Source: Deltaproteobacteria bacterium (lineage in GTDB: Bacteria > Desulfobacterota > GWC2-55-46). Taken from it: 6,021 bases of DNA. The DNA lies in assembly GCA_016219075.1 (NCBI GenBank), contig JACRCJ010000238.1, positions 1 to 6,021 on the forward strand. The letters run 5' to 3'. Below the pieces are notes generated by a model that saw only the letters and a program-made list of their open reading frames with translations, made no database searches and was not told where the DNA came from. Below are positions 1-4,794 of the stretch, piece by piece (the stretch's first letter is position 1; each line of letters starts with the position of its first letter). Made by a program: the position numbers and the translations under genes.

Positions 1-1
1 G

Positions 2-982
2 CAGCTCCTCGAGTACTCCAAGGCGGAGGTCGTGGGAAAAGACGTCCTGATGATCTACCATAACCCGCAGCAGCGCTCGATGCTGATGAACAGGGGCGGG
101 CCCATAGACGATTCGGTCTGGGAGGTGAGGAACAGGGACGTTATGCTCAAGTCCAGGTCCGGCAAGGTCTACCATGTCATCTTCACGTTCTCGACGATGA
201 TAAACGACATGGGCCGGATCATAGGCACGGTCGGCGTGGGTAAAGACATCTCCGAGCAGAAGATGCTGCAGTTCAAGCTCCTGCAGTCGGAAAAGCTCGC
301 CGGCATCGGGACCCTGGCCTCCGGCATAGCCCACGAGATAAACAACCCGCTGGCGGGCATCCTCGGCATGGCCGAGGCGATAAGGGACGAGGACGACATG
401 GCCCTTATAAAATCGTATACTGGCGACATCATAGAGTACACCGTCAACGCGAAGAACATAGTAAGGGAGCTCTCGGCGTATTCGCGCTCCGTGCAGAACG
501 AGGCCCGGTCAACGGCGGACCTCGCTGCCATCATCGTGAGCTCTTTAAGGATGGCGCGCCACTCGGCGCCGTTCATGGACATAGACATAATAGAGGACCT
601 CGAGGAGGGCTCCTTCATAAACGCGAACCCAGTGGAGGTACAGCAGGTCTTCGTAAACCTCATGGTAAACGCCATCCACGCGATGGGAGAGCGCGGGGCG
701 CTTACGCTTAAATGCGGGAAGGAGGGGACGATGGTGAGGGCGACGGTCGCCGACACCGGGCACGGGATATCGGAGGAGAACCTGAGCCAGATATTCGACC
801 CGTTCTTCACCACCAAGCCGGTGGGCATGGGCACAGGGCTCGGGCTCTACGTGGTCTACAGGATAGTCACGAAGTACAGGGGCATGATAGACGTTGAGAG
901 CAAAGAGGGCGTGGGCACGACCTTCACATTGAGGTTCCCTCTTGCCGAGACCCCGCTTCCAGAGGATTCCGACAGGATATAA
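2..982 (+). CDS. PAS-domain sensor histidine kinase, 5'-truncated by window edge
   Basis: The reading frame is open from base 2, so this is the C-terminal 326 residues of a longer protein whose start lies upstream; the GTG at 32 is internal. Visible residues 1 to about 82 are the end of a PAS/PAC sensory domain, beginning QLLEYSKAEVVGKD and ending VGKDISEQK. A HisKA dimerisation domain follows, with the H-box GIAHEINNPL; its phospho-accepting His is fragment residue 111 (codon 332-334). The HATPase_c domain has an N-box (FVNLMVNAIHAM, Asn 223), G1 box DTGHG (251-255), F-box FDPFF (from 265) and G2 box GTGLGL (277-282). It should autophosphorylate on His and pass phosphate to a response regulator, but no receiver domain or regulator is visible here. 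Whether it has a transmembrane or periplasmic sensor region cannot be seen. The stop lies 25 nt before the porin start, so the two are probably co-transcribed. The kinase assignment is certain; the signal sensed is unknown. Confidence 0.95.
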   Translation, partial: QLLEYSKAEVVGKDVLMIYHNPQQRSMLMNRGGPIDDSVWEVRNRDVMLKSRSGKVYHVIFTFSTMINDMGRIIGTVGVGKDISEQKMLQFKLLQSEKLAGIGTLASGIAHEINNPLAGILGMAEAIRDEDDMALIKSYTGDIIEYTVNAKNIVRELSAYSRSVQNEARSTADLAAIIVSSLRMARHSAPFMDIDIIEDLEEGSFINANPVEVQQVFVNLMVNAIHAMGERGALTLKCGKEGTMVRATVADTGHGISEENLSQIFDPFFTTKPVGMGTGLGLYVVYRIVTKYRGMIDVESKEGVGTTFTLRFPLAETPLPEDSDRI

Positions 983-991
983 AAAACAGGG

Positions 992-997
992 AAGGAG
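992..997 (+). promoter_or_regulatory. Ribosome binding site deciding the porin start
   Basis: AAGGAG lies 10 nt before the ATG at 1008. It supports that start over the in-frame ATG at 942, which lies inside the kinase gene. The out-of-frame ATG at 1001 is only 3 nt from this site and opens a 7-codon frame that ends at 1024. Confidence 0.7.
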
Positions 998-1007
998 AAT
1001 ATGCCGG

Positions 1008-2159
1008 ATGAGGCGAAGCGCTAAAACCGCAGGTCTGTTGCCGTTGACGATAATGTGCCTTTTTTGGCTGACCGCGCCCGGTCCGGCCGCCGCCGAAGAC
1101 AGGCTCGATCATCTTGAGCAGGAGATAGAGGAGCTTAAGAAGGAGAACTCCGAGATAAAAAAACGCGTGAATGATGCCGAGACGGAAGGCGAGGAGACCC
1201 GGCACAGCCTGGGCCTTTTGTCCAAGCTCGTCGATGTGAGCGGGTACGCGGACGCGGAGTTCGTCTTTACCGGCCAGGAGGACGAGAACAACAAGTTCAG
1301 GATACGCCACTTGAGCCTCTTTTTCACGAAGGACATCCAGAAGGAGTGGAAGCTCTTTACCGAGGTAGAGTTCGAGGACGCCCCGCGGATAGAGTCCAAC
1401 CCGGCAAACGACACCGTGAGTAAGTCCCAGGGCACGCTCTTCGTCGAGCAGATGTACATAGAGTACCACCCCACGACGAGTTGGGATTTGAGGGTGGGGC
1501 GCTTCCTTACCCCCGCGGGCATATGGCCGATATACCACTACCCGCCCTATGTGCCCACTCAGACAAGCCCGCTCTTCTACAAGGTCATATTCCCGGAGGT
1601 CTCCGACGGGCTGCTTCTGAGGAACTCCTTTACGGTGCTCGATTCGGCCCTGGACACGCACCTCTTTGCGGCCAACGGCAGCGGAAACCCGGGAAAGACC
1701 GACCGGAACCAGAACAAGGGCGCGGGGGCCCGGGTCAACCTCGGCATCCTGAACGGCCTTTCGATGGGTGCGTCTTTTTACGGGGAGAAGGACAACCAGG
1801 ACATAAGGAGGTCAAGCTACGGGGCCCATCTGCTTTACAGCCTGGCCGGATTGAGACTGCAGACCGAGTTCGCCTTCAGGCACAACAACGCCTCCGGCGG
1901 CTTCAACGACAGGGGCCTGTACGCGCAGTTGAGCTACGACTTAAACAGCTGGGAGATAGCCGGAAGGGCCGACTGGTACGACCGGAACGACAAGGTCTCG
2001 AAGGACGCGCACTACCGCTATACGGGCGCCCTGAACTACCACTTCGCGCATAATGTCGTGGGAAAAGCCGAGTACAACAGGAACGAGTTCGATGACCCGT
2101 TTATAAAGGACTACAACGAGGTCATCATGGCGATAGTGGTGGCTATAGGAGACCTCTGA
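1008..2159 (+). CDS. Porin-like outer-membrane beta-barrel protein with N-terminal coiled coil
   Basis: The chosen start gives 383 residues. Residues 1-29 form a signal peptide: a basic MRRSAK start, a hydrophobic core and a likely cleavage site after PAAA, before EDR. Residues about 31-66 are charged and heptad-like (LDHLEQEIEELKKENSEIKK), a coiled coil like those at the N-terminus of trimeric porins. The rest alternates polar and hydrophobic residues as in beta-strands, with many aromatic residues. The stretch DLRVGRFLTPAGIWPIYHYPP resembles the conserved region of OprO/OprP-like porins, a family that includes phosphate-selective pores. It probably forms a diffusion channel in the outer membrane; substrate specificity cannot be read from the sequence. 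The last residues (VVAIGDL) end in Leu rather than the usual aromatic C-terminus of barrel proteins. It sits between the sensor kinase (25 nt upstream) and the small binding protein (overlapping start). Porin class is fairly sure, ligand unknown. Confidence 0.82.
   Translation: MRRSAKTAGLLPLTIMCLFWLTAPGPAAAEDRLDHLEQEIEELKKENSEIKKRVNDAETEGEETRHSLGLLSKLVDVSGYADAEFVFTGQEDENNKFRIRHLSLFFTKDIQKEWKLFTEVEFEDAPRIESNPANDTVSKSQGTLFVEQMYIEYHPTTSWDLRVGRFLTPAGIWPIYHYPPYVPTQTSPLFYKVIFPEVSDGLLLRNSFTVLDSALDTHLFAANGSGNPGKTDRNQNKGAGARVNLGILNGLSMGASFYGEKDNQDIRRSSYGAHLLYSLAGLRLQTEFAFRHNNASGGFNDRGLYAQLSYDLNSWEIAGRADWYDRNDKVSKDAHYRYTGALNYHFAHNVVGKAEYNRNEFDDPFIKDYNEVIMAIVVAIGDL
2147..2151 (+). promoter_or_regulatory. 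Ribosome binding site for the small binding protein, inside the porin gene
   Basis: AGGAG lies 7 nt upstream of the ATG at 2159, within the last codons of the porin gene. With the TGATG stop/start overlap at 2157-2161 it indicates translational coupling of the two genes. Confidence 0.7.
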
Positions 2160-2605
2160 TGCGGGCAAAAAAGGCTCTCTGTTTCCTCCTTTTCATATTC
2201 GCGTTCAACCTTATCCCCGACGCGCGCGCCGCGGAGCCGGTGGCCGTTATCGTCAACAGGGGAAACACGGCAGGCGGCATGGACCCCGGCGAGATAAGGA
2301 AGATGTACACGAACAACACGCTCAAGTGGCCGGACGGGAACCCCGTGATACTCTACGACCTCTTGATAGAGAACCGGCTGCGGGAGGTCTTTTCCTCGAA
2401 GATACTCGGCAAGGACCCCGAAAGGGTGGCCGAGGAGTGGGCGCACCTCAAGATTACCAACCAGGCAAAGAACCCTCCCGTAACGGTGAAGAGCGAGGCG
2501 CTCATCATAAAGAGGGTGGCGGCCGAGAGGGGCGCCATAGGGTATGTCTCGTTGAGCGCGGTCAGGAACAACCCCCAGGTCAGGGTGGTCTTTACGATCG
2601 AGTAG
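2159..2605 (+). CDS. Small periplasmic PstS-like (phosphate-binding family) protein
   Basis: The protein has 148 residues, with a signal peptide at about 1-24 (MRAKKALCFLLFIFAF..., likely cleavage in DARAA before EPVAV). The mature part has the pattern of small substrate-binding proteins related to PstS: VAVIVNRGNTAGGMDPGEIR near the start, a W-x-DG-x-PV segment (KWPDGNPVILYDL), ILGKDPERVAEEW in the middle, and RGAIGYVSLSAV near the end, like the PGAIGY motif of phosphate-binding proteins. It is about half the length of a two-lobed PstS (usually over 300 residues), so it is probably a single-lobe relative and not a full transporter receptor. No pstC, pstA or pstB lies in the window. Its ATG overlaps the porin TGA by one base, so the two are coupled. 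Proposed role: a periplasmic ligand-binding partner of the porin or sensor kinase. Family membership is likely; ligand and partner are inference. Confidence 0.75.
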   Translation: MRAKKALCFLLFIFAFNLIPDARAAEPVAVIVNRGNTAGGMDPGEIRKMYTNNTLKWPDGNPVILYDLLIENRLREVFSSKILGKDPERVAEEWAHLKITNQAKNPPVTVKSEALIIKRVAAERGAIGYVSLSAVRNNPQVRVVFTIE

Positions 2606-2606
2606 T

Positions 2607-2629
2607 CCTTACCTCGACGGCGAGTAAGG
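2607..2629. terminator. Candidate bidirectional hairpin between convergent genes
   Basis: CCTTACCTCG and CGAGTAAGG pair as a 9-bp stem with one bulged C and an ACGG loop. The hairpin begins 2 nt after the stop codon of the + strand unit and covers the TAA stop of the - strand unit. It is well placed to end transcription from both sides. Neither side has a strong T-run, so intrinsic termination is uncertain; it may only protect 3' ends. Confidence 0.4.
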
Positions 2630-2911
2630 GTCTTCGGGTATTTCGCCCACAGGCCTTATGAAGGTGAATCTGAAAGGGTCCGCGATCAGTTTTTCGGCCG
2701 CCACGCAGACGCTCCCGGTCGGCAGCGTGAAGGGCAGCCCGACGATGAATATCGCGGTGCCCGCCACGATGGTGACAAGCCCAAGCGGCCTGCCGAGGAC
2801 CAGATCGAAGACTATCGCCTCACCCGAAGGCTTTTGTTTTTGCGCTGCCGGGCTTGCCGTGGACACCGCAAGGAAGACGGCAAGAAAGAATACCGCGGCT
2901 ATCTTTTTCAT
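2609..2911 (-). CDS. Small exported or membrane-associated protein of unknown function
   Basis: The protein has 100 residues. The ATG at 2911 is preferred over the in-frame ATG at 2947 because AGGGGG lies 6 nt upstream of it and it opens directly into a signal peptide (MKKIAAVFFLAVFLAV, likely cleavage after SPAA). The earlier start would put 12 non-hydrophobic residues in front and sit against the preceding gene's stop. Residues 31-41 (EAIVFDLVLGR) lead into a second hydrophobic stretch at about 42-63 (PLGLVTIVAGTAIFIVGLPF), followed by a polar tail with FRFTFIRPVG. It resembles a small family of conserved hypothetical proteins with the same RPLGL...VG..F/VRP pattern, which I recall but cannot name. 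The signal peptide and single hydrophobic segment suggest an inner-membrane or periplasmic location. It is the last gene of the rnc unit, 32 nt after the radical SAM gene, and converges on the binding-protein gene. Function unknown. Confidence 0.7.
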   Translation of the reverse strand: MKKIAAVFFLAVFLAVSTASPAAQKQKPSGEAIVFDLVLGRPLGLVTIVAGTAIFIVGLPFTLPTGSVCVAAEKLIADPFRFTFIRPVGEIPEDPYSPSR

Positions 2912-2917
2912 CTTTGA

Positions 2918-2923
2918 CCCCCT
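2918..2923 (-). promoter_or_regulatory. Ribosome binding site deciding the small exported protein start
   Basis: On the minus strand AGGGGG lies 6 nt before the ATG at 2911, which supports that start over the upstream ATG at 2947. Confidence 0.65.
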
Positions 2924-2943
2924 GAAAACTATCTTCGCTCCGT

Positions 2944-3768
2944 TCAAACCCCGGCCCCCCCAAGCCTCCCCTCGACAAGCTGCCTGAAAGAAGGGTGGTA
3001 CGGGCCGGCTACAAGGTTACGCTCAAGGTCCGCTGTCGGCTGAAGCCCCATCCGTACGACCGGCACTCCGGCGTCCGTAAGAAGATCATATACCAGTGAG
3101 CAGAGTTCTACCATATCCTCAAGCGTCCACGGCCTGTAGCTCTCCGAGAGATACATCCTGTGAAGCGGCGTGTTTTTCAATACCAGGGTAGGGTATACCC
3201 TTACGAAGTCCGGCTTAAGAGATATTATCTCCTCGGTTGTCCTTAAGACCGTCCCTTTGTCGTCTCCCGGCAGGCCCGGCATGAACTGGAGGCCGACCTT
3301 GAAGCCGCCGTCTCTAAGGAGCCTTACGGCGTCCGCGGTCGATTTGGCCGTGTGCCCCCTGCCGGAGGCCCTCAAGACCTCATCCGACATGGATTGAGCC
3401 CCGAGCTCCACGGTGCCGACACCGTACCTCTTGAGGTACTCGATGATCTCAGGCGTGACGCGGTCGGGCCTCGTGGAGACGCGTACCGAGTCTACCCGCC
3501 CGCCGCTTACATAACCGAATGCCGTCTTGAGGTACTCAAGCTGCGCTTCTTCAGGGAGCGCCGTGAAGCTTCCGCCGTAGAAGGCGATCTCTTTTCCACC
3601 TCTGCCCTTCCATGTGGAGAGGTAGGAGTCGATAGTATCGGCCGTCTCCTTCAGGGTCGGCATCTTTTCTTCCCCGGTGATGCCCTCCTGGTCGCAGAAG
3701 ACGCACCGGTTCGGGCATCCGCCGAAGGGGATGAAGATCGGGATTATGAGCTGTTTTTTGCGTCCCAT
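2944..3768 (-). CDS. Elp3-like radical SAM protein without an acetyltransferase domain
   Basis: The ATG at 3768 gives 274 residues; an in-frame TTG at 3792 would add 8 but lies inside rnc. The radical SAM cluster motif is C18-PNR-C22-VF-C25 (GGCPNRCVFCDQ). It is followed by YGGSFTALP, the SAM-binding GGE-like region, then VSTRPD, ELGAQSMSDEVLRASGRGHT and GFKVGLQFMPGLPGD, all typical of the Elp3-type radical SAM core. The C-terminal part (MGLQPTADL...VAGPYHPSF) matches the extension of short bacterial Elp3 relatives. Full Elp3 adds a GNAT acetyltransferase domain and modifies tRNA wobble uridine; that domain is absent here, so the reaction is unknown. ATG follows the rnc stop by 4 nt with only a weak ribosome site, suggesting coupled translation. 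As I recall, clostridia also carry a similar gene next to rnc, so the linkage may be functional. Cofactor class is certain, substrate is not. Confidence 0.88.
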   Translation of the reverse strand: MGRKKQLIIPIFIPFGGCPNRCVFCDQEGITGEEKMPTLKETADTIDSYLSTWKGRGGKEIAFYGGSFTALPEEAQLEYLKTAFGYVSGGRVDSVRVSTRPDRVTPEIIEYLKRYGVGTVELGAQSMSDEVLRASGRGHTAKSTADAVRLLRDGGFKVGLQFMPGLPGDDKGTVLRTTEEIISLKPDFVRVYPTLVLKNTPLHRMYLSESYRPWTLEDMVELCSLVYDLLTDAGVPVVRMGLQPTADLERNLVAGPYHPSFRQLVEGRLGGAGV

Positions 3769-3772
3769 GGTC

Positions 3773-4492
3773 TTATCTCTGCCCTGCCTCAAGTTTTTTA
3801 AGGGCCTCTTCCGCCGCGAGCTGTTCCGCGTCCTTTTTTTTCGACGCCGAGCCTGTGCCCCAGACCTCCCCCTTTATCCTTACCTCCACCTCGAAGGTCT
3901 TCCTGTGAGGCGGGCCTTCTTCTTTTAAGAGCCTGTAGGCGGGGGCCTCTTTAAAGAGCTTTTGCGCGAGTTCCTGGAGGCGCGGCTTGAAGTCGAAATG
4001 CCCCGGCTCATGGGCCGTGGCCGAGTCTATGAGCGGCGAAAAGAGGCTCTCTATGTACGAGTAGGTTATCTTGAAACCGAGCTCGAAGTACACGGCGGCA
4101 ACAAGGGCCTCGAAGACCCCGGCAAGGATAGTGGGGTTGTCGGCCCCGCCTGTGCTCCTTTCGCCCTTGCCGAGAAGTATGTATTCGTTGAGCCTGAGGT
4201 CCCTTGCGAGGTCCGCGAGCGTCTGCCTGTTTACAAGTTTCGCCCTGAGCCTTGTCAGCTCCCCCTCGTTCGTCTCCGGGTAGTTTTCATAGAGGAGGTG
4301 GCTTATGACGCTTGAGAGCACGGCGTCACCGAGGAACTCAAGCCTCTCGTAAGACTCCTTCGACTTAAGGGCAGAGGCGTCTTTTTCGTTCAGGTAAGAC
4401 CTGTGGACGAATACCTTCTGCAACAGGCCGAGGTCCTTGAAATGAAAAGGCAGGGTTTCCTGAAACTCTTCGAGCACTATATCCTTCTTCAC
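3773..4492 (-). CDS. rnc: Ribonuclease III
   Basis: The protein has 239 residues, close to the usual 220-250. It cleaves double-stranded RNA, maturing rRNA precursors and processing mRNA and small RNA in the cytoplasm. The endonuclease domain (about 8-157) carries the signature YERLEFLGDAVL at 48-59. Gap-free comparison with the E. coli protein places E49, E52, D56, E76 and E128 at the positions of E38, E41, D45, E65 and E117. The position of the metal-ligand D114 is G125 (ILAGVFEAL, codon GGG), which is unusual. A double-stranded RNA-binding domain spans about 167-236, with FKPRLQELAQ, the KTFEVEV strand and the KKKDAEQLAAEEALKKL helix. The start is GTG at 4492, with AAGGGA 5 nt upstream. 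It leads the unit with the radical SAM gene 4 nt downstream. Identification is certain; full activity is probable, given the retained D56 and E128. Confidence 0.96.
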   Translation of the reverse strand: MKKDIVLEEFQETLPFHFKDLGLLQKVFVHRSYLNEKDASALKSKESYERLEFLGDAVLSSVISHLLYENYPETNEGELTRLRAKLVNRQTLADLARDLRLNEYILLGKGERSTGGADNPTILAGVFEALVAAVYFELGFKITYSYIESLFSPLIDSATAHEPGHFDFKPRLQELAQKLFKEAPAYRLLKEEGPPHRKTFEVEVRIKGEVWGTGSASKKKDAEQLAAEEALKKLEAGQR

Positions 4493-4497
4493 GGTAA

Positions 4498-4503
4498 TCC
4501 CTT
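4498..4503 (-). promoter_or_regulatory. Ribosome binding site for rnc (GTG start)
   Basis: AAGGGA on the minus strand lies 5 nt before the GTG at 4492. It supports this non-ATG start; no in-frame ATG lies nearby that would fit better. Confidence 0.6.
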
Positions 4504-4526
4504 GTGTTTATTCTCTCTTAGGGTCT

Positions 4527-4594
4527 AATAGCCCGCAGCTTGCTGCGCAATACATTAGGCCTTTTTGCGCGCTGGCGCGCGCCTCGGGGCTATT
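4527..4594. repeat. Nested inverted repeat with internal palindromes
   Basis: The ends AATAGCCC (4527-4534) and GGGCTATT (4587-4594) are perfect 8-bp inverted repeats. Between them lie two further palindromes: CGCAGC-TT-GCTGCG (4534-4547) and GCGCGC-TG-GCGCGC (4567-4580). The layout could fold as a closing stem with two side hairpins in RNA or as a cruciform in DNA. It may be a dispersed palindromic element or a structured leader upstream of rnc. Confidence 0.55.
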
Positions 4595-4673
4595 GCTCGG
4601 CTCTGGCATACTCGCTCGCAATAAATACAGAGGCTTGCTCGCTCACTCTCCTTTATTCACTGCGCAATGCCCC
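4586..4673. repeat. Second inverted repeat sharing an arm with the first
   Basis: GGGGCTATTGC (4586-4596) pairs with GCAATGCCCC (4664-4673) as 10 bp with one bulged T. The left arm overlaps the right arm of the 4527-4594 repeat, so the two structures are mutually exclusive. The 9-base sequence CTGCGCAAT also occurs twice in direct orientation, at 4543-4551 and 4660-4668. Confidence 0.5.
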
Positions 4674-4676
4674 TGG

Positions 4677-4702
4677 TGTTTTGTTAAAAACAATACAAAA
4701 CA
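4677..4702. repeat. AT-rich inverted repeat
   Basis: TGTTTTGT (4677-4684) and ACAAAACA (4695-4702) are perfect 8-bp inverted repeats around a 10-base AT-rich spacer. A smaller palindrome, TTGTT-AAA-AACAA, is nested at 4681-4693. It stands out from the GC-rich surroundings and could be an operator or a hairpin; no regulator is suggested by the sequence. Confidence 0.4.
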
Positions 4703-4729
4703 TCTAATAACATAGGTTGTTTTCAGATA

Positions 4730-4749
4730 CCCCGGAGCGAGCTGCGGGG
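4730..4749. repeat. REP-like palindrome, related to the one at 4532-4547
   Basis: CCCCG-g-AGC-ga-GCT-g-CGGGG forms an 8-bp hairpin with one G/G mismatch. Read on the minus strand, 4748-4733 matches 4532-4547 at 14 of 16 bases, so the two are inverted copies of one palindrome family. No T-run follows on either strand, which argues against an intrinsic terminator for mtaB. Confidence 0.5.
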
Positions 4750-4794
4750 AGGTTCATTGTTCCGCGGCCCCCGGCTCTTAAGACCCCGGCGTCT

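Larger units (their letters stand above)
4493..4794. other. 302-base intergenic region rich in palindromes
   Basis: This gap lies between the end of mtaB and the start of rnc, both read leftwards. I find no convincing gene, tRNA or clear -35/-10 pair in it. The longest open frame noted is 33 codons on the minus strand (4508-4609), starting MPEPSNSPEARASAQK, without a good ribosome site and lying wholly within the repeats. The region holds several inverted and direct repeats, listed separately, plus a GC-rich tail next to mtaB. The rnc promoter presumably lies here or further upstream. Confidence 0.7.

Noticed and set aside
169..834. 221-codon minus-strand open frame across the kinase gene
   Set aside because: It lies antisense to clear HisKA/HATPase coding sequence, shows no recognisable domain and is expected from high-GC codon structure.
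942..1007. Earlier ATG for the porin at 942
   Set aside because: It would overlap the kinase gene and put 22 charged residues before the signal peptide. The ribosome site at 992-997 fits the ATG at 1008.
1001..1024. Seven-codon frame (MPDEAKR) as a leader peptide
   Set aside because: Its ATG is only 3 nt from the ribosome site, it overlaps the porin start, and nothing suggests attenuation.
924..1661. 245-codon minus-strand open frame across the porin gene
   Set aside because: It is the antisense shadow of the porin, with low-complexity basic and leucine-rich translation, no motif and no neighbours on that strand.
3769..3792. TTG start adding 8 residues to the radical SAM protein
   Set aside because: It lies within the 3' end of rnc, adds no conserved residues, and the ATG at 3768 directly precedes the expected N-terminus.
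4730..4749. Hairpin as the intrinsic terminator of mtaB
   Set aside because: No T-run follows on the minus strand, where the sequence continues TATCTGAAAAC. Its similarity to the palindrome at 4532-4547 favours a repeat.
4493..4794. CRISPR array or tRNA in the repeat-rich gap
   Set aside because: Repeats are not evenly spaced or of constant length, and no cloverleaf with acceptor and T-arm consensus can be drawn.
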